From Perilla frutescens (Eukaryota > Streptophyta > Magnoliopsida > Lamiales > Lamiaceae): a DNA stretch of 64,000 bases. Positions 1 to 13,030 of the stretch are shown here, piece after piece. The notes under the pieces were generated by a model. It worked only from the letters and a program-made list of their open reading frames with translations, did not search any database and had not been told where the DNA came from. Position numbers and translations under genes: made by a program. Location of the stretch: contig BRKX01000002.1 of assembly GCA_026008535.1 (NCBI GenBank), positions 57,657,170 to 57,721,169 on the forward strand. Direction: 5' to 3'. Numbering within the stretch: the stretch's first letter is position 1; every line of letters begins with the position of its first letter.

Positions 1-2046
1 TCAAATATTCAATTATTTGAATTAGGCACTATAAATCTAACTCGTTTGTTAAATATTTACTCTATTTTCGTTACTAATCAGTGGTCTAACTAATTAAGCT
101 AGAGTTGTTTACAGTTTCCACGTTCCTATTTGATATTTCTAATTAATATGTGGATTAAAACTTAAAAGCATCGTTTATATATCAAATTTGTAAATGAAAT
201 ATAAATGTGTAACATTTTTATGAAAATATTAAAACTGAATTCAATAATATAAATTGTTACACATATTTTTTTGTTGTTACACGTTCATATCACATCTGTT
301 ACACTTTGATATTTCTAATTAATATGGTTTGTCATTCAATCTGCCTTTCTGAAATTTAACTATTTATTTCACAATAAGAGCGTAGTCCTGAGGCATGGCA
401 TGTGATGATGAAGCAGGAAGTAAGCTAGTTATTTTCTAAACTCTATTTTTTTTATGATTAATTCAATAAATTCTCAACTCAATAATCAATTACTTGTTTT
501 TCAATTTTCATAATTTCATTACTTTAGCCAATTTTATATCGCTCATAATATTAGAATTTAACATAAATGAAGTTTAAATTTCGAAATTTATTACGGCCAA
601 AAGCAAAAAAAAAAAAAAAAGCTTATAGACCGGCCCACCAACCAGTGGGCTTAAACAGTAGCGGGTAGAGCCCTATTTTTTCAGGCCCATCCCTTTGGCG
701 AGCGGACTTACCCGTCCCGCCGCGCCAGCCCGTTTTGACTACTCTGAAAGGGGGTCTTATTATTTTATTTTATTTTTATGTTATTAAGGAGGTTTTTTTA
801 CCAGGGTTAGCATTTAAGAATATGCGAGGAACAAAATATAATTTGATGAACTATTAGAAAATAAGAGTTCAATATTTTTCAAATGTTTGGATGAACCATT
901 TCTCTGCTAATATAATGTAGACATCTCTTCAGTGGTTTTATGTGATGGTAATTATTGTTATATATTTGTAGAACTACATACATGTGTATGTATGTGTAAA
1001 TAAGCTTTGTCGGGAAAATCTGATGGTAAAGTGCTAGACACCCTTGATGTCACCATTATTAATAAAAATATGGTGTTAATTGAACAATATACACAATTTT
1101 AGTTGAAAATTTAACAATTAGGCCAAATATTTTTTTTTTGGATGTCGAGGGTAACTCGCAGCCGCTACTGTGGTGCGCACTAAGTAAATATAATTTTATC
1201 TGTATTGTTTTATGTTTATGTTGTATTTTGAATAACCATTATGTGAACATATACTTTATCATATATTAAAAGGCATAGTCACACATTCCTAAACAAAGGC
1301 GTAATCATATATGTAACTACATTCAAAATATGAATATTTATTTATGGATTGTTTTATTGGGTCTATAAATATATAAAAATATATTCTATTTTAATTGTTA
1401 TATTTATGTATATTAATTATTTTAATTGTACATAGTATATAAAAATATTTATTAGTTCTTATTTTGCATATTCATATTTTAAAAATGTGATTTATAGTTA
1501 CACGACATATGTGTGTGCTTTTTCAGCAAGGTTTCTTTTTCAATTTTTAAATAGATAGATAACAATTGATAGTTTTTTGTGCACTTTTCAATTTGTAAAC
1601 ATATAATTGATTTTCTATCAAACATGCTACTTCTTGGTGCATATGTTAAAGTTATACGTATATATAGTAGCATTAAAAGAATGAATATTATTTTATATAT
1701 TTTTATTTGGGTATGTTAAGTAACTAAAAATTAAACATATTTTTTACGGAAGATAATAAAATATTATATGTGAGTAAATTATTATAGGCCATTAGGCCAA
1801 AAGTAAAGGATATGCACTTATCTATAAATATAAAAGACAAATATTATATTTGCATCAAAATTATATAAATTGTAGATAATACAAATAATATAAATTTGAC
1901 CGATAAACAATTTCAAAAAAATTACCACAATGATATGAAGGGAAATAAATAAAAAATACAACAATAAATACAATATACATGTCTTTATCTCATAACTTTA
2001 TTCACATTTAAAATCTTTATCAAACACCGGCTCTTCGAATTAATCT
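1..2046. other. AT-rich intergenic DNA, no gene seen
   Basis: I see no coding region here. The only GC-rich patch is about 625-745, with runs such as GGCCCACC and CCCGTCCCGCC. That composition is common at the ends of decayed hAT-type elements, but no matching second end or target duplication is visible, so I do not call an element. Poly-A at 605-620 precedes it. The rest is AT-rich with short degenerate repeats. Confidence 0.6.
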
Positions 2047-2213
2047 ATAGTCGAAGGGCTGGTCTCCTGTGCATAAGGTGCATGGGCCGGCCCATGAGAC
2101 GGGTCGGCCCATGAACTCGGATCCAGCCCATTACCGAAATTAACCCAATATGTAAAAAAAGGAAAAGAAACGCAGCTGAGCCGCGAGAGAGAGGGAAAAA
2201 GGCAACACAGACA

Positions 2214-4910
2214 ATGGCGAGAGGCGGATCGCCGACCTCACCGGACCGCCACCATCATCACCGCCGCCTCCAGAAGGCCGGGACGCCGGCGCCGGAACCT
2301 ATGATAGAGACATTAACTTGCACATTGAAGAATTTCAATTTTGATTCAGATTTTTCTCAAGCTCGAAAATTTCAAGGTAAGAGTCTAGAATTCAATCAAC
2401 CCTGTGCAATTGTCTCCATTGCACTTGGGAAAATTATTTTGCAGATTCTTATAATTTATTACTTGATATTTTCGAAATTTTTGTTTGAAATTTAAAAAAT
2501 ATACTTGGATGTGCATATTTCTTAGGATGGATGAAATTAACATGAATGCGGGAGATAATTTATAAGCTCTTGTGATAATTGATGATTCTGATAGTGAGGC
2601 TATACCCATACGAGCACAATACGGAGGTAAATTTTTTGAATAATCTGATCAGGTTTTACACAGACAAGATTGATACTTTACAACATTTTAATTGATACTT
2701 TCATGAACATTAGGTGGTACTGTGAGCTCTCTGGATATTTGATTGGTATTCAAAGAGAAACCTTTGATGAGATCTACGAACTCTACTGTAAGCATGCTAG
2801 GGAGGTTGGATTTGGGGTTAGGAAAAGTACTCAAAGGACAAATACTATTGGTGACGTCATTGAGAAATACTATATGTGCTCGAATCAAGGAGTTAAGAAA
2901 AATGGAAAAAGTGGTGAATCTAGCAATGAAGATGAGATTAGCTTTAGGCAAAATAAGATCACGCGTACTGATTGCAAGGCATTCTTGAGGGTGAAGAGAA
3001 ATGATGAAGGGATGCTCGAAGTAATTGATCATAACTAGGAGCATAATCATGAGCTTTCAAGGAAAAAATGGAGCCACATGCATAGATCTCACAGAAAAAT
3101 TACTGAAGATAAAGCTGTTGTGATTGGAGACATGATTTCTTCTGGACTGGGACCCACAGATTCGTACAGATACATGTCAAAAGAAGCAGGGGTGATCACC
3201 TCGTTGGCCACACGTTGAAAGACCACATAAACTTCGTTAATAGGATGAGAATGAGTGCAATTGAAGCTGGGGATGCACAGACTCTTATTGATAGGTTGTG
3301 TCAAGAGGGAGTCGAAGATGGAGACTTCTTCTACAGGTTCAAGTTGAACGGTGATGGAAGATTATCCGATGTATTTTGGAGAGATTCCATGATGTGTGAA
3401 GATTTCCTCCTCTACGGAGATGTTGTAGTATTTGACACGACCTACAGAACGAACAAGTACGGCCTCAACTGTGCACCGTTCGTTGGATTGAACCATCACA
3501 AGAAAAATGTGATGTTCGGGTGCGCATTCATATCAGATGAGAAGACGGAGACGTTCATGTAGTTGTTTGAAGTTTTCAAGAAATCAATGAAGATGAAATG
3601 CCCCGTGACAATCTTCATAGATCAAGATCTTGCAATTACAAGCGCATTATCAAAGGTAATCTTCATGACCATACCATTCGAACGTTACATTTATTCGAAA
3701 ATAGTTTGATGGAATGTAACGTAGCTTTTAATCTACATGTGGACAGGTTTTCCCAGATGTTAGACACAGATTATGCATATGGCATCTCTACCAGAATGCA
3801 GTCAGTCGTTTTGGAAAATTGAAAGGAAACCGGGAATTCAATGATGCATTTTAAAGGTGCTTGTCGGGATGTGTGGATGAAGACGAGTTTCAGTGTTGTT
3901 GGAACTCCATGATAAATGAATACAGTCTGGAAGATAACTCTTGGTTTTCGCGACTGTACGAGCTGAGAGACAAATGGTGCACGGCATACAACAAGTCGTA
4001 CTTCTCTGCTGGAATCCTGTCCTCATAGAGAAGTGAGAGCACCAACAGTGCAATTGGATTCAAGTCTAGTAAGATGACGAACCTGAATGAATTCTACACA
4101 ATCTTCAAACAAACAGTGCAAATATGGAGAAGCAAAGAACAAGCTGACGAGTTTGAATGCTTGCGAGCAATACCAGCTTCACGTCTGCCCCTGGTTGGGA
4201 TGTTGAAGCAAGCATCTGAGTTGTATACGCTCTCGGTTTTTCGTGATTTTGAAGATAAATTCCTTAAGTCTATATCATCAATCGTCGAGACGATAGGTGA
4301 AGAGTTGGAAGTCAGGGTGTACGATGTCCAGAACCACGATGAACCGACTGCTCAAAGGGTGAATTTTTATTCCAGAGATAACTACATAAGTTGCACCTGC
4401 AGAAGGTTTGAGGAGTACGGATTGCTCTGCTCCCACTGTTTGAGAATATTTGATAGACACTCGGTCAAAGAAATACCCGGTTGCTACATTTTGAAAAGGT
4501 GGACAAAACTTGCAAAAAAGGATTTGTGGGACAAAGCTGACAGTGAATCTCATACAAGTACCGACTTGCTACATTCCGTTGCTTGGAGGCACAAGATGGC
4601 TAGGAAGTACTACACTATACTTCTCAAAGCCCAAGCTAATGAAGAAGCAAGAAAGATAGTGGGAAATAGATCTAAGAGTATACTTGATGAAGTGCAGTCT
4701 GTGATGAGTATTACGAATTTAGTTGAAGACACGGAGGTTTCCTCATCATCAATAAGTGTGCTCGATCCAGCAAAAGCAAAAACCAAGTGTAGGAAAAAAA
4801 GAATTAAGGGGCAACTTGAAAAGGTCCGAAAGAAAAAGAGCAATGCTGAAGGAAGCTCAAATCAGTTGAGTGAGTTTGGCTCCAAGACTCCCAACCCTCG
4901 TTTATTTTAG
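2214..4910 (+). pseudogene. FAR1/mudrA-type MULE transposase, broken
   Basis: This encodes the transposase of the surrounding MULE. Visible parts in order: a short GC-rich first exon (2214-2376, donor GGTAAG); a FAR1-type DNA-binding region (about 2715-3110, with FDEIYELYCKHAREVGFGVR); the MULE DDE core, with FDTTYRTNKYG near 3430, FIDQDLAITSAL near 3615-3650, and SESTNSAIGFK near 4035; and a SWIM zinc finger, CTCRRFEEYGLLCSHC, near 4393-4440. A lysine-rich tail follows. An intron of about 90 bp splits the core (about 3655-3746). Lesions: stops at 2563-2565 (TAA), 3036-3038 (TAG), 3560-3562 (TAG), 3852-3854 (TAA) and 4026-4028 (TAG), and a frame change near 3190-3215. Exon 2 may simply lie in an intron, but the later stops interrupt conserved sequence. 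It is therefore a decayed transposase, not a domesticated FAR1/FHY3 regulator. Confidence 0.88.
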
Positions 4911-6127
4911 ATCGATATCAGTTTAGTACCTGTCTTCAGCACAATTGATACTTCCATGCTTAATAAATGGTACATGTTCTTTCTAACGGACTCACTTGTT
5001 AAATTTATTTTGCAGATTCTTAGATTGAAGATTGGACATTTTTTCAAATTTATATTAGGGTGTTTTAAGAGTTCAATTTGAATAAAAACTGTTGATTACT
5101 CTTGTAGTAAAAACTAAAGCTATGATGTACGCATTAGCTAGTGGCATTTGCATTTATTTGTGTTTTGTCCGTGTTTGCACTCTTGTGTAGTTAGTTTGCT
5201 TTGTTTTGCACATTCTATTATGTATGAGCTGAAAAGGGAGTCCTTTAAACTTTATATATTGTAAAGAAGGCAAGATGCAAGACCCTCTTTCTTTGTCCGT
5301 GATTTTAAGATCATCCTTAAATTGATATTATATCTCTTTTTAAAAATGATACGTTTTTGTTTTACAATTGATACATTTATGCTGAATAAATGATACTCTT
5401 TAGGATATAATGTTACTTTTTCTAAAATGTGATGCTCTATATACACGAATGATACTAAAATCATTTCTGAAAATAAATTTTTGTAATAAATCAGACTGCC
5501 ATTAATCATAGATGATATTATATTTGTTTTTAAAAATGATACATTTTTGTTTTACAATTGATACCTTTATGCTGAATACATGATACTCTACTGAAATTTA
5601 ATGTTACTTTTTTTAAAATGTGATACTTTATAAATACAAAAATGATACTAATATGATTTCCCAAAATAAATTTGACTTTCCTTAAAATCAATATGTGGAT
5701 ATCAAATTACACGTAAGCATGGAATGAACAGTTACTTTTTCATTGACCATTTGATACTATATAGATTAACAATTGGTATTGCGATTGAATTTGTGAATAA
5801 ATATAGGTCTTGTTTAATACAGGTCCTGCTAGTTATCAAATGGACAAAATTCAAAACCAACCTGTATACTACATATAAAACCACCATTCCATTCAGTCAA
5901 AATAAAAAATCCAAAAAGCATCTATTCACCAACATACATTCAAACTTCAACCAATCTCCAACATTATAACCAAACTTCATCTAAACAAACCAAAACCACC
6001 AAAATCCAAACAATCAAATCCAACACATCTAACAAACCCGAAGCACCACAACAAAATATTTCTAAGTTTTCATCAAATATTCAGTATAACACCACAAATA
6101 TCCAAGAAATACATGCAAACATCTGAC
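4911..6127. repeat. MULE spacer with duplicated GATACTT-rich segment
   Basis: This lies between the convergent 3' ends of the transposase and protease genes. A segment of about 160 bp at roughly 5318-5478 is repeated at about 5513-5675 in direct orientation. Both copies contain the ordered landmarks AAAAATGATAC, TTTTACAATTGATAC, ATGCTGAAT, ATGATACTCT and AATGTTAC. No gene is visible. Confidence 0.6.
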
Positions 6128-9100
6128 TCACTTCTTCTTCCTGTTCATAAATGCAAGAACCATCTTATATACTTCGAATCTTAAATCATTGGTTCCAGCA
6201 ACACCAATTCGAGCGCAGTACAGGGCTCGAAGCTTCCTTCGACCAGTAGGCTGCAAACCAACAAAATGAAGTTAGGAAATCTGAAGCACTGTAAATTAAA
6301 AATATATTTAAAAGTGAATACCAAAATATAAAAAAAATGAATTTCAAACCTTTTCCAAGTCCGGACAAGAATACGCTTCCCTTGAAACATCTCTATGTGA
6401 CGTATGACAAACACGCCACAGTCAAATCCGCCAGTATGTTTGTTCCATTCAAATTGTACACTGGCTACCTTATATGACTTAACTTCATATGCCTTTGGGT
6501 GCTTGATCTCCTCCAGAAAAACAGAAAATTCATCACGCTGCCAAGTAAAACAGAATACAACCAAGTCATCCATATAAACAGATATATCAACACTAAAAAA
6601 AATAGAAAAAACATGACTCATACAATACATAAAAGACTCACCAACAAGCAAGTCAGCTGCCAATATGTAGAGTTTTCCTCACTTGTATGCTTCAAATTGT
6701 CTAAATGGTGGATTATTCTCTCACGGAAATCAACCACCACAAGATAAAAGTGCGAATCAGAATGAACGGGTATAAAGATAAATTCAGCAGTGCTCATACC
6801 ATTTATTGACCCCATTCTATCCAAACTGAACTTCCAACTGCCCCTCAACAGTTTGCTCTTAAATTCAACAGCCGACACCCTGTCTGAATCAATCTCCGAA
6901 GCACTCCAACTCTCCAATGCTTTCTTCAACTTCAAAAGTTCACAAGCGTGCAACTGCCAAATACAAATAAATAAGTTAAAAATAAAACATAACATATTGA
7001 ATGCAAAACCAAAAAATAATTATACAATACTTACAGAATGCTGGGCAGTGAAGAATATCTTCGACTGCCCCCTTTCCTCCGCCCGGGCATTATGCTTCTC
7101 AACTTGATCGAGAAATAAAGCCCATGTATCAATGATGAACACATGGATAAACTCACTGTCATGAAGTGATTGCATCAATGCAAAGGGTACATGAAAAGTA
7201 CATCTGCATGAGAATACATTTGAACTGAAAACAAAAAAAAACATTAGACTTCAACACAATATTTTTAAACCATGTAAAATATGCATATAAAATGGTATTA
7301 ATAAGCATATAGAGTTCAAATTTTGGATTCACTATATAAAAAGCACAACATGCAATACAGCACAATACTTCAAATTTTGATACATACAATCAACTAAAAT
7401 AGTACAATTTTATTTCAAGACTGATACTGCATACAAAAAAATTATAAATTGGACAAATAAAAAATAAAACAATATCTGATACTTGTAAGTATATGATTTG
7501 GTACTAATCAACATCAACATAGATACTCCATACAAAAAAAAATGCACAAAAATAAAACATAAAAGAAAATCAATCAGATACTTATAAGCATCTGATTTGG
7601 TAGTAATCAACATGAACATTGATACTACATACAAAAAAACAAAAACACAAAAATTTACAGAAATAAAATATAAAACAAAATCACTCTCATACTTATATGC
7701 ATCTGATTTGGTACTAATCAACATAAATATTGATACTCCATACAAAAAAAGCACACAAATAAAACATAAAACAACATCATTCTAATACTTATACGCATCT
7801 CATTTGCTACTAATTATCATCAAAATTTTGAAAAAAACAAATTTAGAATTTGAGCACACATACAAAATATAAAACATTGAATACAATTGATACTTGTAAA
7901 CATCTCATTTGGTACTAACTAAACCAAAATACATTTAAAAATTAAATACTTACTCAATCTTTGGACGGTGCTTGTGGAAGAAAAAATCGACGACATATTT
8001 ATCCTTTGTAGATAACCTCTTCAGATACCGTTCGTTTTTCTTCATGAATGCCGACTGGAAACCAACATTCTCATCTACAATCCACTCATCAAATGCCACG
8101 AACCAAGGGTCAATTGGATCTGAATCCAAATACTGGGACCCATTTGGTCCAACAGATGAAATCCCTTCTCCACAGACAAAAATATCTGCACAAAGAATAG
8201 AAATTCTTAAATTAAATATAAAATATAGAACATTAAAAACAACATAAAGTTAAAACAATTACCCTCATCCACGCCTCATGCTTCTTCAATCTTCTCACCA
8301 TGTACAACAGCCACCTCAGCAAATCCTGAAGAAAAACATTCAAAACATCAATAAAAAATTAATTTATAATTCAAACGTTAATTAATTACCTTTATCAACT
8401 GCTGCAGGCATCTTCCCACAATCCTCAACACTAGCTTGTGTCAAATCTACAAACAAAAACACATATTGAAACACAGTTAATAAAAATAAACATACACAAA
8501 ACTGCAAGACATTACTAAGTAGTGAAGCTTCATACCTAGTGCAGTTTCTTCTCCAACTTCATGTCCCTCTTCAACTTGCTTTTCAATATTCTCAAACCCA
8601 AAACCAGCCGACAAAGAGCTTGCATCACCCTTGCAGAGGTCAGCAATGACATCTGCCACTGCTGCCTCATTCACTTCAAACAATGGGGACGCAGCTCTGA
8701 CACCGGGAAAACAAGAATAAGACACCTTCAACTCCTCCTGCAACGCCTTAAAATTCACCACCACTTCATCAACCACCATACAGAATTTGTCCGATCCAAA
8801 GAAATCGTCATTGGAGGTCCCTGCATCCTTAGATGAAGATGGGACCTCCTCAGGCTAACGACGCTGAAAAAATTTTGACAGGTCTCTCAACCTGTCCATG
8901 TGTGCGTGGGAGACTATGTTTAAATCTCACTTCAAAAGCAAGAACGACTCCTCCAAGGCCTCCAAATAAAATAAGAAAACAGTAAGTCACATGAATTAAA
9001 AGAAACAAACCTAAAACAAAACAAAATAAAACAAAAACATAAAACTTACATCCGCAGCAATATGCTTAATTTCAGCATCCGTCTTCTCACCAACGGGGAG

Positions 9101-10727
9101 AAAATAACAGACATACGTCTCCGACGTATCTGTCCCATCATTCCTCATACAGACACGCTGAGGAGATGCTGCCTCATTTTAATTTACTTGACTGATTGGA
9201 TAAACTCCCACTACAAACTCCCCTTGACCAACCCCCCCCCCGCCTTTAACTCCTCTAACAACCTTTTATTTATACTCTTTGAATTCCAATGCCTAATCAG
9301 AGGCAAGGAACTCGACACAGCTAAACCCTTCCACTTGAGACGGTGGAAGTACAAAAGAGGGAGAATAAGACAACAACTACTCACATATTTATTTGAAGGC
9401 CTATCCTTCAAATATGACATGGCTCTACATAGCCAGTCTAGCACGTAAGATGACCAATCTAATGTTGAAATCAAATTGACTTCCACAATTGATTTCAACA
9501 GATATAGATCGGTAGACCCATTCATGGTCGGTGCCAAAAATACAGACATAGAATACAAAATGAAAAAACGCTTAAAGTCATCCCCGCCACCAGAAAAACG
9601 CGCATCCAACAATAGATTACGCAGACCAGAACAAGAAACTATATTCTTTTCAGAATATAGATTGACCCAATTCTTCATAAATGACTTCAAAAAGGGCTCA
9701 TCCTTCCCCCGAAGGACAGCCCTGCCTTCATTCATAGGCAATAAGAATGCATCACAAACATCAAAAGCTGTGACAACAAACTTCTCATTATTGGGAAAAC
9801 ACAACAGACGACTCACCGGGTTAAAGTGTTCAAAAAACCAATACATATGATGCCACGACAAATATGCAAAATCTTGAATATAAAGAAGACCCCCAAACCC
9901 TATCTCCTCTATGGCTATCCTTTGTTCATTAGAAAGTAAATGGATCAGGGTAGAAAGAAAGGAAGGTCGACATTTGACAGTCAAATCATGCTTGCTGTAA
10001 AGAAAAAAAACACACGAAAAAATGCAAAAATTATAACATGACTAAAATATTGCACAATGCTACTGCATGGAAACATTATAAGGAAAAAAGAAGAAGATCA
10101 AAACCATTCTTCTCTCATTTCATGTATGCATACATATTAATTGCTACCCATAACCACACTGCAGCAGACTTTTCTTTTTTCTAAAAAAACATGGAAATAA
10201 AGTTGGACTGTTGCACTCTCTCTCTCTCTCATTAGTATATAACGTAGATCAGAAGGTAAAATAATTTTTACAGACAGAGTTTGAGTTGTGTGTTCAGTCA
10301 CATTACTCACACTGACATACACAACATTACACAATCATCAAAAAAGCATAAAAAACTATTCATTCACATAACTAAAATACCTGTCAGCTTCGTCCTTCAG
10401 TTTCTTCCCAAGAGTGGATTGATCTTTCTTTGATTTGCTGCTCTCCCCAGTAAAAGAAGGATCAATCGAGTCTTTTTTTCCTTTTTTCAGCTTCTTCACT
10501 TCAGGATATAAGAACACATTAACTAAATAAGATCAGATTATAAAATAAAATTTGAATTACCTGACAGGAGATCTCTCTTCAACAGCTTCCTTGAACTTCT
10601 TGCTTACAGCAACTTTCAATGACTCTGCCGCAGCATAAGAAGTAGCCTCATCACCCAGCTTCGCGGTGATATTTACACCCTTGGAAGCTTTTTTCTTCTT
10701 GGACATTTTCTTCTTCATTGAGCTAAC
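6128..10727 (-). pseudogene. ULP1-like cysteine protease (C48) carried by the MULE, damaged
   Basis: Exons read from splice sites on the minus strand are roughly 10561-10727 (lysine-rich start, first ATG at 10718), 10381-10492, about 9060-9994, 8536-8847, short exons near 8390-8445 and 8272-8325, 7952-8187, 7035-7213, 6642-6954, 6350-6537 and 6128-6250 (stop TGA). The exon at 9994 encodes the conserved region that precedes the protease in plant transposon ULP1 proteins (KCRPSFLSTLIHLLSNEQ then IGFGGLL). The catalytic triad of clan CE is present: His in SHFYLVVVDF and Asp in HHLDNL (exon 6642-6954), Cys in GFDCGVFVIRH (exon 6350-6537). The family removes SUMO-like modifiers; the role in transposition is unknown. 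Damage: a frameshift at a 10-G run (9232-9241) and an in-frame TAA at 9179-9181. Upstream exons may exist towards 14.3 kb. Confidence 0.8.
7419..7830. repeat. Four-copy minisatellite of about 100 bp in a ULP1-gene intron
   Basis: Four tandem units begin near 7419, 7521, 7619 and 7731. Each has GATACTSCATACAAAAAA, then an A-rich ACACAAATAAAACATAAAA part, then GATACTTATAAGCAT, and ends TTTGGTACTAATCAACAT. Looser copies recur at about 10970-11127 and 12705-13030, on either side of the solo LTR. The open frame on the minus strand across this stretch is a by-product of the repeat. Confidence 0.8.
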
Positions 10728-11127
10728 CTGATATAAGTCAATGAAAACAAATATTAAAACACACAAAATATGAAAAATATACATTACATAATTACTGTAT
10801 GAAATAGTTTGATACAACTATGCATATAAAATGGTACAACAAGCATAAAGATTAATACTACACCACACGATGATAAAAAAATAGACATATAAACCTATAA
10901 CCCTAACTAAACCAAAAATGCATATCAAAACTTAAATCATAACATACTATACAGCACAATTCTTCATAGTTTGATACATACAGTCCACTCAAATAGTACA
11001 ATTATGTTTCAAGATTGATACTCCATACAAAAAAATGAAAATTGCACACACAAAACAAAATCTGACATAACTCTGATACTTATGAGCATATGATTTGGTA
11101 CTAATCAGCATGTAAAGTGATACACCA

Positions 11128-11618
11128 TGTGACGTCCCAAAATTTCATAAATAATAAATATAAGAGTTTAACACAGCGGAAGCAATATTTAAAATAAAAT
11201 CATATTTATTTAATCTTGACCATCACCCCGTCTCCACGTCATCGCCCGAGCTTTCTTAGCCTGAAAAATAAATAGCTTTGGGGTGAGTGCTATTAACTCA
11301 GTGGGGTCCACATTTATCCGAATTATACAAATACATAACATAACAAGTCATCATAGCATAGTGCCCGTAGGCCGTCACATCATAATAACCCGGAGGGTGT
11401 CATCAATAAACATAAAGCCCGTAGGCCATCATCAAGTAACCCGGAGGTTGTCATCAATAGAACCTGCACATCACGTACAAGCATAATAGGGATAAATGTA
11501 CTTTAATTTCAACATCGGATTCCCACCTTTACTCAACTTTAAAAATTGACTGAATGTGAATTTAATTAGATCCGTGCGCGTCGCCTAGCATTTAAAAGTA
11601 ATAATTATTATATCTTTA

Positions 11619-11669
<51 letters not shown>

Positions 11670-11905
11670 AACCAACCCCAACTCCCAAACCTCAACCCCT
11701 CTCGGCCCAAATCATTAAAATAGCAAGCCCACCCATACACTAATTCTAGCCCATTTCATCATTAGTAATATTATTATTCAAGCCTACCATCTTTAACCAA
11801 GTTAAATAAAATATAATAGAATAAATGGAAAACACATCCCCTCAAATCTCAATCATTCTTCTCGACAACCATTTCCAAGCAGTCTTCCTCCCTCTCTCCC
11901 TCTCC

Positions 11906-11950
<45 letters not shown>

Positions 11951-12703
11951 TCTTCTCTCTTTCTCTCTCTTACTCCTCTCCAGAACACCCCATCCTCTTC
12001 TCTCTCAACCTAACGCCAACCACCCCTACTGTTGCAACTTCACCGAGAAACTACAGTTGGAGTCTACCGCCACCGCCGTCGACATTTCGAGATAAGATGC
12101 CTCTGCCAATTCTCTCTCTCCCTCAACCCACTAATTCCTAAAAAAAAATGTTATGCAAAATGTAGAAGGAAAATAAAGGAGGATGAAGGAAGAAGTACCT
12201 CAAGATTCAAGTAAAATGCTAGTGTAGAGAAGAGAAGAAATGAAGATTTGCTTTGTGTTGTGATTTTTTTTGTTGATGAAGATGAGGTCTATTTATATCA
12301 AGTGGTCGATTGGAAAAGGAAATGGACGAATTAAATTGCTGAAATTCGTAAGGAATTGATCTGATTTTCGGCTCCATCAAAAGAATAAATCCGCCATTTC
12401 TATTTTACATTTTCACACGTTTCATTGAGGAAGAAGAATATAGTTTGGGCTTCACCAAGTCGGCTTTGAAATAAACTTTAGATTTAATAATTTGGGCTTC
12501 AAAATGGCTGATCCATAAATAAAGATTTAAATTTAAAAATATTAGTATGTTTAATAACATGAAATAAAAATTAATTCCCTTATTTTATATAGATATATAT
12601 CTGCTTCGGCGCGACTTATAGGACTAACAAATTAATAATATCATTTAGGGAAAAATAAATAAAAATATTAGTGACTCGTAAATTAAAAATTTGGGTCGCT
12701 ACA
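11128..12703. mobile_element. Solo LTR (gypsy-like) inserted in the MULE
   Basis: The 1,576-bp element begins TGTGACGTCCCAAAATTT and ends AAATTTGGGTCGCTACA. It is flanked by the 5-bp direct repeat CACCA (11123-11127 and 12704-12708). TG...CA ends plus a 5-bp duplication are the marks of an LTR, and no internal gag or pol is present, so it is read as a solo LTR left by recombination. The two ends are also inverted relatives of each other for about 18 bp. Inside are an imperfect tandem repeat of about 60 bp (about 11358-11459, landmarks GCCCGTAGGCC and AACCCGGAGG), an AAT run (11620-11669) and a CT run (11904-11946). It splits the minisatellite on either side, so it is younger than the MULE. 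Confidence 0.82.
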
Positions 12704-13030
12704 CACCAGACACAAAAATGAAAATTACACACACATAAAATAAAACAAAAAATATGACCTCTGATACATAAAATCAGCTCAAATAGTACCATTCAATTTA
12801 CCATTTAATACTCCAGAGGGAAAAATGAAAATTGCACACATAAAACAAAATAGGACCTAACTCTGATACGTGTGAGCATATGATTTGATACTAATCAGAA
12901 TGTAAAGTGATACTCCATACAAAAAAATGAAAATTGCACACACATAAAATAAAAAACAAAAACTAGCCTAACTCTGATACATACAATCAACTCAAATAGT
13001 ACCATTCAGTTTCCCATTTGATACAGATAT

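Noticed and set aside
2214..4910. Functional FAR1/FHY3 light-signalling gene
   Set aside because: It has several stops and lies inside a MULE with intact target duplication.
7410..7754. Minus-strand open frame of 114 codons with repeated peptide
   Set aside because: It is produced by the minisatellite in the ULP1-gene intron; no start context, splice support or family.
9062..9850. Plus-strand open frames at 9062-9448 and 9476-9850
   Set aside because: They are shadows of the conserved minus-strand ULP1-like exon.
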